From NCBI RefSeq assembly GCF_018228765.1, contig NZ_CP073695.1, positions 1,426,001-1,490,000 of the forward strand: a stretch of 64,000 nucleotides of DNA, written 5' to 3'. The DNA comes from Halorubrum ruber. GTDB taxonomy: Archaea > Halobacteriota > Halobacteria > Halobacteriales > Haloferacaceae. This document shows positions 42,632 to 51,368 of the stretch, piece after piece. The position numbers and the translations under genes are program-made. The notes beneath the pieces are model-generated. The model ran no database searches, had not been told where the DNA came from, and saw only the letters and a list, made by a program, of their open reading frames with translations. The number at the start of each line of letters is the position of its first letter. The stretch's first letter is position 1.

Positions 42632-43642
42632 ATGCCCTGTTCCCGCCGCCGCGCCCTCCAACTGCTCGGCGTCGCCGGCGCGACCGCCGCGACGGCCGGC
42701 TGTCTCAGCCCCGCCGACCTCGACGCGTACGCGCTCATCGCCGACGAACTGGACCTGTCGTCGATCGGACCCCCCTACCTGTGGCCCGACCCAACGGTCA
42801 TCGACGCCACCACCCGCGTCGACTTCACGACCGAGGCCAAGACTGCGTTCCTCTCCGAGCTGTTCGAAACCGGGACGGTAACCGTCAGACAGTGGCCGCT
42901 CGTCGGCCGCGACCAGTGGGGGACCGAGACGCGACCGCGGCCGACGTTCCTCGAACGCGACGGGACCTTCTACGAGGTCCGGATCACCGACGAGCGCGTC
43001 CTCGAACGCGAGCGCTGGCACTTCGCGGTCGACCGGGTCGACGAGACGCCGCCCGACGGCGCGGCGGTCGCGGAACCGCCCTTCGACCTCTCCGAGCAGG
43101 ACGAGCGCGTGCTCGACGCGGCGCTTGACGCCGTGTACGCGGGCAACGACGGCTTCCTCGGAGACCCGGAGTTCGACGAGCTCCAGACCGTCGAGTTCCA
43201 CCACGGGCTCGACGCCGACGCCAGCGCGCTCGTCCCGTCGCCGCCGTTCGAGTTCGTGGAGTACAGCGACGAATTCTTCCGAGCCGTCACGGAGCGGCGG
43301 ACCGTCGACGTTCCGGAGTGGACGTACGCAATCGACGAGATCGCCGCCTCGCCGGGCGGATTCACCGAGTACGCGCGAGACGCGATCGTCGAGCGCGACC
43401 TCGACGCCGTCGGGCTCTCGGACGGCGCTCGCGGGGTGTTGGACGACGCGATCGCCGAGGACCCGCGCCGCTACGAGGAGGGCGCGCCGCCGTCGGCCAA
43501 CCTCGACGAGGCCCTCGACGCGCTCGGCATCGCCGAGGACCTCGAACCGATCGAGAGCTACGACGACCGCGTCGACTTCCGGAACGTCGTCGTCGAGTAC
43601 CGAGACGGAGTCTATCGGTTCGACCTGATCGTCACGCCGTAG
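42632..43642 (+). CDS. Tat lipoprotein, haloarchaeal hypothetical
   Basis: Protein of 336 residues starting MPCSRRRALQLLG, a Tat signal with lipobox TAGC (Cys24). The mature part is acidic with no Cys, alternating beta-like and helical stretches, for example PPYLWPDPTVIDATTRVDF and FHHGLDADASALV. No domain is recognised. It is probably surface-anchored. The ATG at 42632 is chosen because the Tat motif begins there; the longer frame adds unrelated residues. It stands alone, divergent from carB. Confidence 0.75.
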   Translation: MPCSRRRALQLLGVAGATAATAGCLSPADLDAYALIADELDLSSIGPPYLWPDPTVIDATTRVDFTTEAKTAFLSELFETGTVTVRQWPLVGRDQWGTETRPRPTFLERDGTFYEVRITDERVLERERWHFAVDRVDETPPDGAAVAEPPFDLSEQDERVLDAALDAVYAGNDGFLGDPEFDELQTVEFHHGLDADASALVPSPPFEFVEYSDEFFRAVTERRTVDVPEWTYAIDEIAASPGGFTEYARDAIVERDLDAVGLSDGARGVLDDAIAEDPRRYEEGAPPSANLDEALDALGIAEDLEPIESYDDRVDFRNVVVEYRDGVYRFDLIVTP

Positions 43643-43720
43643 AAATCTCGCGGACCGTCGCCGGCCGACCGCACACCGCCCCCTCGACACGGACGGAGGC
43701 CTCCCGGACGCCGGCCGCCC

Positions 43721-43945
43721 TCAGGTTTCGATCCGGTACCGGTACGGCTGGCCCGAAATGACCTCGACCTCGCCGCGCTCGGCCCGCCGCCCCAACACGG
43801 TGGCGACTCGGTGCGGGCTGTCGATCTCCTCGCAGTCGTCACACTCCTCGACCAGGGCGAGGATCTCCCGCGCCGTCAGCGGCTCGTCGGCCTCGGCGAG
43901 CACGCCGCGGATCCGGTCGAACCGGTCGTATTCGCCGGCGCTCAT
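43721..43945 (-). CDS. Small winged-helix-like protein
   Basis: Protein of 74 residues, with LAEADEPLTAREILALVEE and SPHRVATVLGRRAERGEVEVISGQPYRYRI. The pattern is a minimal winged helix: helix, recognition helix, then a two-strand wing. Cys pairs (CDDCEE) lie in the loop. A minus-strand TATA CCCTATATG is centred about 27 bases upstream (43969-43977). It may be a small haloarchaeal DNA-binding protein; targets unknown. Confidence 0.65.
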   Translation of the reverse strand: MSAGEYDRFDRIRGVLAEADEPLTAREILALVEECDDCEEIDSPHRVATVLGRRAERGEVEVISGQPYRYRIET

Positions 43946-44201
43946 ACGTCTTACGTAGGGTCTCCGAACATATAGGGTTCAGTGAGACAGGAGTCGGACG
44001 GTTGTCTGACACGATTTCTCTCGCGGTTGTTTTCGGCCGTTTGAGCCGTTTGCCGAGACGCGACGGGAACGGAGCCGGGTTTCGCTCAGCGTAATTCAAG
44101 GTGGAGCCTCCGGCCTCAAGGAGCGAACGAAGTGAGCGAGTAGGCCGGAGAGGAAACCGACATGGTACGACACAACCGGCATACTGCGACCGACCGGCTC
44201 C

Positions 44202-44210
44202 CATATATTC
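44202..44210 (+). promoter_or_regulatory. TATA box of the second tnpB
   Basis: CATATATTC lies 28-36 bases before ATG 44238, a good archaeal promoter position for a nearly leaderless message. Confidence 0.6.
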
Positions 44211-44237
44211 AAGTACCGTCGAATACTCTCTGAAGTC

Positions 44238-45485
44238 ATGGAGGTGCGTCGAACTGCCGTCGTGAAACTCGACCTTTCCGACGAGCAACGCGACGCACTC
44301 CACCGAACCGCCGACCAATACCTGTACTGCGCGAACCGAACCGCCGACTACTGTTGGTCCGACACCTCCTACACCAAGTGCAAGACCAACAAGCGAGAGG
44401 TTCGTGACGCGCTCTACTCCGAACTTCGAGAGGAGACGGACCTACAGGCACAGCTCGTCCAAGCCGCCATCAAACGCGCCGTCGAAGCCGTCAAAGCGTG
44501 TGTCGAACGGTGGAAGAAGGGACAGCGTGTCTCTTGCCCGACGTTCACCGCCGAGACAATGGACTACGACGCGCGGAGCGCGACCTTCTACCGCAACAAG
44601 GTGTCGCTGGCAACTGTTGAGGGCCGGGTCGAACCGTCGTTCGTTCTCCCGGCGGACAGCCCGACGCCTTACGAACGGTACGTTCTCTCCGACGACTACG
44701 AGTTCCGCGAGAGTACGGTTCGATACGACGCAGTGGACGACGAGTTCTACATCCAACTCTCGACTCGGCGGATAGACGGTGACGCAGCGGTTTCGGCAGA
44801 TACCGGGCACCCCGACCAAACGGTCCTCGGTATCGACCTCGGCGTCAACAGTCTCGCGGTCTCTTCGACCGGCACGTTCTGGCAAGGCGACGATTACGAC
44901 CATTGGACTCGGGAGTTCGAGAAGCGACGTGGTGAGATGCAACAGCGCGGGACACAAGCCGCGCACGACGCCCTGCTTCGCCTCGGGAAGCGTGAGGAAG
45001 CATGGCGGAAACAGTACATCCACACCGTCGCCAACGAACTTGTCGCGGAAGCCGTCGAACACGACTGCGACGTTGTTGTGTTCGAGGAGTTAACCGACAT
45101 TCGAGAGCGGCTCCCACAGGCGAAGTGGCACCACGTGTGGGCGTTCCGTCGCCTCTACGAGTACGTCTCCTACAAAGCGCCCGAGCAGGGCGTTTCCGTG
45201 GAGCAAGTCGCGCCGAACCACACGTCCCAACGCTGTTCTCGAACGGACTGTGGGTTCACGCACGAGGACAACCGCCACGGGGAACACTTCGAGTGCCAGA
45301 AGTGCGGCTACGAGGTGAACGCGGACTACAACGGTGCGAAGAACATCGGGCTACGATACGCTCGAAAGCGGATACACAGACTCCGTTCCTCGCCCAAGTC
45401 GGGGAGCGGAGACGCAGAAGTAGACCTGCGTATAAATGGTGGGACGTTGAACGGCGAGAGTCACCGGCCTACTGCCGGTGACTGA
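44238..45485 (+). CDS. tnpB: TnpB (OrfB) family RNA-guided nuclease
   Basis: Protein of 415 residues. All three RuvC acidic residues are present: Asp200 (GIDLGVNS), Glu283 (VVFEELTDI) and Asp363 (VNADYNGAKN). The zinc finger is CSRTDCG ... CQKCG. The N-terminal part, MEVRRTAVVKLDLSDEQ, and the helical lobe look complete, so this copy appears intact and potentially active. Family members cleave DNA guided by an RNA derived from the element's right end and help it persist. It is only distantly similar to the other TnpB at 13845, so they represent different lineages. Confidence 0.93.
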   Translation: MEVRRTAVVKLDLSDEQRDALHRTADQYLYCANRTADYCWSDTSYTKCKTNKREVRDALYSELREETDLQAQLVQAAIKRAVEAVKACVERWKKGQRVSCPTFTAETMDYDARSATFYRNKVSLATVEGRVEPSFVLPADSPTPYERYVLSDDYEFRESTVRYDAVDDEFYIQLSTRRIDGDAAVSADTGHPDQTVLGIDLGVNSLAVSSTGTFWQGDDYDHWTREFEKRRGEMQQRGTQAAHDALLRLGKREEAWRKQYIHTVANELVAEAVEHDCDVVVFEELTDIRERLPQAKWHHVWAFRRLYEYVSYKAPEQGVSVEQVAPNHTSQRCSRTDCGFTHEDNRHGEHFECQKCGYEVNADYNGAKNIGLRYARKRIHRLRSSPKSGSGDAEVDLRINGGTLNGESHRPTAGD

Positions 45486-45560
45486 TTGCCGGGAGTCCAC
45501 ATCAAAGCCCCACCCTCAAGGACCGAGGCGCGGAGCGCCGAGGGAGTAGGGTGGGGTAGT

Positions 45561-46093
45561 TTACGCGTACGGGTCTTCGGCTTCGAGGTCGCGCTCCGCC
45601 CGGTACTGCTCGACGAACTCGCTCACGTCGAACTCGACCATCTCCTGTTCGAACGCCGACAGCGCCTCGTCGTCGTCGGCGTGGCTGACGGCGTGTTCCA
45701 TCAGCTCGACGACGAGCTCGACGACGATCTCGTGGAGCCGGCGGGAGTCGAACTCGGTCACCCAGACCATCGCGTACCCCACGTCGGCGTTCTCGCTGGC
45801 GTCGTGGGAAACGACCGCCTCGGGGAACTCCTCTAAGACGACGCCCAGCAGGTGCGGCGTGTCGAACTCCGGCATCTCCTCGCTCGTGGTCTCGATCGCC
45901 TCGCGGAGGACCTCGACGAGGAAGTCCGGGAGGAACCGCTCGGGGGATGGACGTCCATCACGACCGCGTGGGTCTCGCCGCAGTCGCACTCGTACTCGCG
46001 CATCCCGAGGTCCAGGTCGCCGGCGCCGATCGTCTCCCCGCAGGGTAGCTCCAGCGCGTTCTCGTCGCCGCCGGGGACGCGGGGCTGAGACAT
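45561..46093 (-). pseudogene. DUF5815-family protein, frameshifted
   Basis: The start MSQPRVPGGDENALELPCGETIGAGD and the first 50 residues read in one frame. After VMDVHPP the protein continues in another frame with ERFLPDFLVEVLREAIE down to the stop at 45561. The break is a run of five G (45942-45946, plus strand); one more base would join the parts into about 177 residues. CECD-type Cys residues (YECDCGETHA) and a His in the first part may bind metal. It is a haloarchaeal family of unknown function. Either a real mutation or a homopolymer miss; the neighbouring IS end at 45558 does not disrupt the coding region. Confidence 0.75.
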
Positions 46094-46168
46094 AGCTCCG
46101 CTTGGTCGCTGTCGAGGTTAAAAGGAGCGGAACGGGTCGGTGCGGGGGAGCGGGAACGGCGAGGTTCG

Positions 46169-46402
46169 CTACTCGAGATCCTCGTAGCCGCTTTCGTCGT
46201 CGTCGGCTTCGGGCGCGTTCTCGTCGTCTTCACCCTCGTCGCTCTCGCCGCCGTGCGTCTCCACTTCGGCCTCGACCTCGATCTCGATCCCGTTCGCCTC
46301 GTAGGTCGCTTCGACCACCTCGGCGTCCTCGCGTTCGATCTCCAGTTCGTCCCGGTCGACCTCCACCTCGACCTCCACGTCGACGGTCACGTCGTCGGAC
46401 AT
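46169..46402 (-). CDS. Very acidic small protein
   Basis: Protein of 77 residues from ATG 46402. It alternates Val and acidic residues (VTVDVEVEVEVDRDEL), then ends in a Glu/Asp/Gly tail. This looks like a beta-strand-rich acidic domain with a disordered end. A longer frame upstream adds ten residues without support. Located between the DUF5815 gene and CDC48, all on the minus strand. Function unknown. Confidence 0.65.
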   Translation of the reverse strand: MSDDVTVDVEVEVEVDRDELEIEREDAEVVEATYEANGIEIEVEAEVETHGGESDEGEDDENAPEADDDESGYEDLE

Positions 46403-46494
46403 ACCGGTCGCTCCTTCGAGGCGGGAACGCAAAAGCGGTCGGTCGCGGCGGGTCTGAGCGGCGCGGGGCGATCCGCGGCCCGAAACTCAGGCGC

Positions 46495-48717
46495 TCACTG
46501 GAAGCCGATCCGACCGCCGGTGTCGCGGAGCGACTCGCCGCCGCCGCCCTTGAACTGCTCTTTGACGTCCTCGTAGTACGCGAGGATGTCGTCGTTGATC
46601 GTCGGGCGCACCGACTCCATCGCGCGCCGGAAGTGCTTCATCTCGACCTCCTCGGCGTCGTCGTCGTCGCGCAGCGCCTCGATGGCGGCCTCGCGGGCGA
46701 TCCCCTCGAGGTCGGAGCCGACGTAGCCGTCGGTGATCTCGGCGACCTCGCGGAGGCTCACGTCGGGCGCGAGCGGCGTGTCCCGGGTGTGGATGTCGAG
46801 GATCTGCTCGCGGCCCTCCTGGTCGGGCTGGCCGATCATCACGAGACGGTCGAACCGCCCCGAGCGCAGCAGCGCCGGGTCGATCATGTCCGGGCGGTTG
46901 GTGGCGCCGATCACCATCACGTCGCCCATGTCCTCGAGGCCGTCCAGTTCGGTGAGGAGCTGGTTGACGACGCGCTCCGAGACGTTGTTCCCCATCTCCT
47001 GCCCGCGCGAGGGCGCGAGGCTGTCGAGCTCGTCGAAGAAGATGATCGTCGGGCTCACCTGCCGGGCCTTCCGGAAGGTCTGCCGGATCGCCTTCTCCGA
47101 CTCCCCGACCCACTTCGAGAGCAGCTGCGGCCCCCTGACCGAGATGAAGTTCGCGTTCGTCTCGTTGGCGACCGCCTTCGCCATCAGCGTCTTCCCGGTG
47201 CCGGGCGGGCCGTACAGCAGCACGCCCTTCGGCGCGTCGACGCCCATCCGGTCGAACTTCTCCGGCGAGGTGAGCGGCCACTCCACCGACTCCTGGACCT
47301 GCTGTTTGGCGTCCTCGAGCCCGCCGACGTTGTCCCACGAGATCTTCGGCAGCTCGACGAGCACCTCGCGCATCGCCGACGGCTCGACCTCGTTGAGGGC
47401 GCCCGAGAAGTCGTCGCGCTTGACTATCATCCGGTCGATGAGGCTCGGGGGTACCTCCTCCTCGTCGAGATCGATCTCGGGGAGGTAGCGCCGGAGCGCC
47501 TTCATCGCCGCCTCCTTGGTGAGGCTCTCGATGTCGGCGCCGACGAACCCGTGCGTCTCGTCCGCGAGGTGATCGAGGCTCACGTCGTCGGAGAGCGGCA
47601 TCCCGCGGGTGTGGATCTGGAGGATCTCCTTGCGGCCCACCTCGTCGGGGACGCCGATCTCGATCTCGCGGTCGAAGCGACCCGGCCGGCGGAGCGCGGG
47701 GTCGACGCTGTCGACGCGGTTCGTCGCCCCGATGACGATCACCTGTCCGCGGGTCTCTAACCCGTCCATCATCGTCAGCAGCTGGGCGACGACGCGGCGC
47801 TCGACCTCGCCAGTCACGTCCTCGCGCTTCGGCGCGATCGAGTCGAGCTCGTCGATGAAGATGATCGAGGGCGACTCCTCTTTGGCATCCTCGAAGATCT
47901 CCCGGAGCTGCTGTTCGGACTCGCCGTAGTACTTCGAGATGATCTCCGGGCCGGCGATCGAGAAGAACGACGCCGAGGTCTCGTTGGCGACGGCCTTCGC
48001 GAGCAGCGTCTTCCCGGTGCCCGGCGGGCCGTGGAGCAGGACGCCCTGCGGCGGCTCGATGCCGAGCTTCGAGAAGATCTGCGGGTGTTTCATCGGCAGC
48101 TCGACCATCTCGCGGACGCGCTGGATCTCCGACTGGAGCCCGCCGATGTCCTCGTACGTAATTCCGCCGCCGGTCTTCTCGAACCCGGAGATCGGCTCCT
48201 CGCGAAGCTCGACCTCGGTGTCCTCGGTGATGAGACAGACGCCGTCCGGCTCCGTTTCGACCGCGATCAGCGGGATCGCCTGCCCGGGCGACCGCATGAA
48301 CGGGTGGTTCGTCGACGACATCACGGGGACGATGTCGCGCTCGACGACCGGGCGCTTGAGGATCTGGCGTTTCACCATGCCGGCGGCGTCGGAGCCGAAC
48401 TGGACCGACGCCTCCTCGGGTGGGGCCAGCACGAGCTTGTCGGCCTTCTCCGCCTCCGCCTTCCGGATGGTGACGCGCTCGCCGATGCCGACGTCCGCGT
48501 TCTGTCGGGTGAACCCGTCCACGCGGACGGTGTCGGTGTTCCAGTCCTGGCGGTCGGCGCGCCAGACCTTCGCGGCGGTCGTCTCCGCGCCCTCGATCTC
48601 GATGATGTCGCCGGGCGAGAGCTTCAGGTGCAGCAGGGTGTCGGGGTCGAGTCGGGCGATGCCGCGCCCCGAGTCGTTCGGGTACGCCTTCGCCACTTCG
48701 AGTTGGACTTCGTTCAT
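46495..48717 (-). CDS. CDC48/VCP-type AAA+ ATPase
   Basis: Protein of 740 residues with the full p97 layout: N-domain (about 1-180, double-psi barrel with VELREEPI), D1 (Walker A Lys236) and D2 (Walker A Lys509). Each ATPase domain has the DELD Walker B and second-region-of-homology ATNR/TNRP motifs. These hexamers unfold proteins and work with the archaeal proteasome. The C-terminus is short (GGRIGFQ). Haloarchaea carry more than one CDC48 paralogue; this one is monocistronic. Confidence 0.95.
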   Translation of the reverse strand: MNEVQLEVAKAYPNDSGRGIARLDPDTLLHLKLSPGDIIEIEGAETTAAKVWRADRQDWNTDTVRVDGFTRQNADVGIGERVTIRKAEAEKADKLVLAPPEEASVQFGSDAAGMVKRQILKRPVVERDIVPVMSSTNHPFMRSPGQAIPLIAVETEPDGVCLITEDTEVELREEPISGFEKTGGGITYEDIGGLQSEIQRVREMVELPMKHPQIFSKLGIEPPQGVLLHGPPGTGKTLLAKAVANETSASFFSIAGPEIISKYYGESEQQLREIFEDAKEESPSIIFIDELDSIAPKREDVTGEVERRVVAQLLTMMDGLETRGQVIVIGATNRVDSVDPALRRPGRFDREIEIGVPDEVGRKEILQIHTRGMPLSDDVSLDHLADETHGFVGADIESLTKEAAMKALRRYLPEIDLDEEEVPPSLIDRMIVKRDDFSGALNEVEPSAMREVLVELPKISWDNVGGLEDAKQQVQESVEWPLTSPEKFDRMGVDAPKGVLLYGPPGTGKTLMAKAVANETNANFISVRGPQLLSKWVGESEKAIRQTFRKARQVSPTIIFFDELDSLAPSRGQEMGNNVSERVVNQLLTELDGLEDMGDVMVIGATNRPDMIDPALLRSGRFDRLVMIGQPDQEGREQILDIHTRDTPLAPDVSLREVAEITDGYVGSDLEGIAREAAIEALRDDDDAEEVEMKHFRRAMESVRPTINDDILAYYEDVKEQFKGGGGESLRDTGGRIGFQ

Positions 48718-48946
48718 GGTTCCTCGCGGGGGATGGTCGTATCTGGACCCGGTCCGGGAATAAGCCTGTTGCCCGTCCCGGCGCCGCCGCTTCGCACCGA
48801 GCGACTAGCGCCCGCGGAATGTTGTGTTATCATATAGCACGATACGAAGCCCGCTCTTAAAACCTCGTCGTAAGCGTGCCTTTTCGCCGTCGACTCGCGC
48901 GTTGTCGCGACGGGCGCCTTTTGTCCCTGCGAGGCGACTATCAGAC

Positions 48947-49129
48947 GTGTTCGAGTCCCTCTCCGACCCGATGCGGTCGCTGCTCTCCCGGCTTGCCTTC
49001 CTCGTGGCCGGTGCGCTCGTCGGCGCCGCGCTGTACGCCCTCGATATCGGTGGCTTCCTCGCCGTTCCGCTCGCGGTCGTCGCGTTCATCGTCGTCGGCG
49101 AGCTGTACCTGTTCGCGACCGGCGAGTAG
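48947..49129 (+). CDS. Small two-helix membrane protein
   Basis: About 60 residues from GTG 48947 (VFESLSDPMRSLLSRL); ATG 48971 is an alternative giving 52. Two hydrophobic helices (about 15-33 and 36-55) end in ATGE. Upstream in-frame extension to 48824 is basic and less likely. No family recognised beyond short haloarchaeal membrane proteins. It is followed immediately by repeat copy E. Confidence 0.55.
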   Translation: MFESLSDPMRSLLSRLAFLVAGALVGAALYALDIGGFLAVPLAVVAFIVVGELYLFATGE

Positions 49130-49131
49130 CG

Positions 49132-49549
49132 TTTATAAATAGCAACGACAATTTGCGGTGGCGCGTGCCTGCGAGCGGCCGCCACCGGTGGCCGCGAGTC
49201 AGCACGCGCGAGGGACGCCGCGAGCGATGTGGGCGACCGAAGGGAGCCCCGAGCGAGCGGCGAGGCTGGGGAGGCGTGAGGTGCGGTTGCGGTGCCGTGC
49301 GGGGTGGGAATCAAAGGGGCAGCCGCGAGGGCGAAGCACGACGACGCAAGCACCGCAGGGAAGGAGCGGTAGCGACTGACTGAGGAGCGCAGCGAGTCGC
49401 GCGAGCCCTCGCGGCTGGGGCTTTGGAGATGTTCTCCGTCGATTCGTAATCATCGGTTGATAAATGAGCGACCGAGGCCTCGGTGGTGTTTAGCGCAGCG
49501 GCGTTATTCATTTATAAATGATAAACAGCTACTGGCCGGACAGTTATAA
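49132..49549 (+). repeat. Dispersed structured repeat element, copy E, with a degenerate extra unit
   Basis: TTTATAA (49132-49138) precedes the conserved GCGGTGGCGCG start at 49155. The element has the same hairpins as the other copies, but the middle hairpin is replaced by a longer, different structure closed by GCCGC/GCGGC. It ends with GGCTGGGGCTTTGG; 44 bases after that core start is TTGATAA (49457-49463). A decayed second unit follows, GACCGAGGCCTCGG then TTTATAA (49511-49517), and a third TTATAA at 49544. So this copy shows the beginnings or remains of the array seen at loci B and D. The rest, up to larC at 49618, has no gene. Confidence 0.85.
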
Positions 49550-49617
49550 ACGAATATCCGACTGATTCGGCGGCGTCAATCCCGAGGTATTTGTCCGCCA
49601 GTCGCCTCGGGAGCACC

Positions 49618-51009
49618 ATGCGAACGCTCGTCTTCGACGGTCGGACCGGCGCCGCCGGCGACATGATCTGCGCCGCGCTGATCGCGGCCGGCGCCGACCC
49701 CGACGTCCTCGCCCCCGTCAGCGACGCCCTCCCGATACGATACGAGGTCGGAGAGACGGAGAAGAACGGGATTCGGGCGACCACGGTCGACGTCCTCGTC
49801 GACGGCGAGGACGACGGAGCGGTCGAGACAGGCGCGGACGACAGCCACGGTCACGATCACGGCCACGATCACACGCATGACCACGACCACGGTCACAACC
49901 ACGACCACAGTCACGGCCACGACCACGAGACGGAGGCCGCCCAAGACGACACCCACGCCGAGGGCGCCGGCGTCCACCGCTCCTACCGCGAGGTGATCGA
50001 TCTCGTCGAGTCGATGGGGCTCCCCGACGCGGTCGAGTCGACCGCGCTCGACGCCTTCGAACTGCTCGGCCGCGCCGAGGCGTCGGTCCACGGCACCGAC
50101 CTCGACGACACGCACTTCCACGAGGTGGGCGCGGACGACGCGATCGCCGACGTGGTCGGCGCCGCGCTGCTGCTCGCGGACCTCGATCCCGACCGCGTTC
50201 TCACCACGCCGGTCGCTGCCGGGGGCGGCACGGTCGAGATGAGCCACGGGACGTACCCGGTTCCGGCCCCGGCGACGACCGAGATCGCGAGCCGCGCCGA
50301 CTTCCGGATCGTCGGCGGGCCGATCGACCGCGAACTGCTCACCCCCACGGGCGCCGCGATCCTCGGAGCGGTCGCCGACGACGTCGACGCGGTCCCGGAT
50401 CTGGCGGTCGAGCGCGCTGGCTACGGCGCGGGCGACGCCGAGTTCGAGCGCCACCCGAACGTCCTCCGCGCGCTCGTCGGCGACGGGGGACCGTCAGCGA
50501 GCGAGACCGCGCGGGAACGAACCGCAGGCGGCAGCCTCGTCCGCGACGACATCGCCGTCCTGGAGACGAACCTCGACGACGCCGCGCCGGAGGTCCTCGG
50601 CGGGCTTCAGGAGACCCTCTCGCGTGCCGGCGCGCGAGACGTGACGATCGTTCCGACGACGATGAAGAAATCCCGCCCGGGCCACCTCGTGAAGGTCATC
50701 TGTAAGCCGGCGGACGCCGAGGCGGTCGCCGAGCGGCTCGCCCGGGAGACCGGGACGCTCGGGGTGCGCCAGTCGGGCGCGACCCACCGCTGGATCGCCG
50801 AGCGCGAGTTCGAGACGGCGACGCTCCGGGTCGACGGCGTCGACCACAAGGTGGCCGTGAAGGTCGCCTCGACGACGGATGGGGAGGTGTACGACGTCAG
50901 CGCGGAGTACGACGACGCGGCCGCGGTCGCCGAGGCGACGGGCCTCCCGATCCGGGAGGTGCTCCGGCGCGCCGAGGCCGACGTGCGGGAGCGGCTCGAC
51001 GACGGTTAG
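49618..51009 (+). CDS. larC: LarC nickel-insertion / pyridinium bisthiocarboxylate synthesis protein
   Basis: Protein of 463 residues of the LarC (former DUF111) family, which inserts nickel to make the nickel-pincer cofactor of lactate racemase and related enzymes. The opening RTLVFDGRTGAAGDMICAAL is diagnostic, as are FHEVGADDAIADVVGAAL and TPTGAAIL. A His-rich run at residues 76-103 holds 14 His alternating with Asp or Gly, a typical metal store. The normal programmed frameshift of some bacterial larC genes is not needed here; one frame covers both halves. larB and larE are not adjacent. It lies downstream of repeat copy E on the same strand. Confidence 0.9.
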   Translation: MRTLVFDGRTGAAGDMICAALIAAGADPDVLAPVSDALPIRYEVGETEKNGIRATTVDVLVDGEDDGAVETGADDSHGHDHGHDHTHDHDHGHNHDHSHGHDHETEAAQDDTHAEGAGVHRSYREVIDLVESMGLPDAVESTALDAFELLGRAEASVHGTDLDDTHFHEVGADDAIADVVGAALLLADLDPDRVLTTPVAAGGGTVEMSHGTYPVPAPATTEIASRADFRIVGGPIDRELLTPTGAAILGAVADDVDAVPDLAVERAGYGAGDAEFERHPNVLRALVGDGGPSASETARERTAGGSLVRDDIAVLETNLDDAAPEVLGGLQETLSRAGARDVTIVPTTMKKSRPGHLVKVICKPADAEAVAERLARETGTLGVRQSGATHRWIAEREFETATLRVDGVDHKVAVKVASTTDGEVYDVSAEYDDAAAVAEATGLPIREVLRRAEADVRERLDDG

Positions 51010-51035
51010 GTTCGGAAGACCGAGCCCCCGCCCCG

Positions 51036-51368
51036 TCAGTCGGGCGGGTCGACTCGCTCGACGCGCTCGGGGTCGACGCCGAACCCGTCGGCGAGGCGCT
51101 CCCGGACGCGGTCAGCGACGACCGCCTCGTCCGCGCCGAGCTCGGCCGCCCGAACCGCCTCCTCGTCGACCGCGAGGGTGGCGACCGCCTCGACCGTGGT
51201 GTCGTTGAGGCCGGGCCGGAGGCCGGCGATTTCAAGCTCCTCGACGCTGAGGCCGTCGATTCGCTCGATCTGTGCTCTGGCGCCGGCGACGAGGTCGCCG
51301 GCGGCCGCCTGCGAGACGCGGACGGTCACCGTGGCCTCGACCGACGGCGTGTGGATGGCTGCCGCCAT
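51036..51368 (-). CDS. Haloarchaeal hypothetical protein
   Basis: Protein of 110 residues, MAAAIHTPSVEATVTVRVSQ..., a mix of beta strands and acidic helices, with no Cys and no membrane segment. ELEIAGLRPGLNDTTVEAVATLAVDEEAVR suggests a small ferredoxin-like alpha/beta domain. It is convergent with larC (26 bases apart). No family recognised. Confidence 0.65.
   Translation of the reverse strand: MAAAIHTPSVEATVTVRVSQAAAGDLVAGARAQIERIDGLSVEELEIAGLRPGLNDTTVEAVATLAVDEEAVRAAELGADEAVVADRVRERLADGFGVDPERVERVDPPD

Larger units (their letters stand above)
44090..45558 (+). mobile_element. IS200/IS605-type element (TnpB only), second copy type
   Basis: One tnpB gene is bounded by two hairpins of the same design. 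The left is at 44108-44150 and the right at 45508-45556. Each has a GC stem closing on CTCAAGGA on one side and GAGTAGG on the other, with an inner hairpin between. Stem sequences differ (CTCCGGCC/GGCCGGAG against CCCCACCC/GGGTGGGG), so pairing is conserved while sequence is not. A further hairpin AGTCACCGGC/GCCGGTGACT overlaps the tnpB stop (45459-45483). No tnpA. The right end abuts the stop codon of the DUF5815 gene. The 43946-44089 stretch before it holds only the minus-strand promoter. Confidence 0.8.

Noticed and set aside
45486-45836. 116-residue plus-strand frame after the second TnpB
   Set aside because: It runs through the IS right-end hairpin and then antisense to the DUF5815 gene; no independent support.
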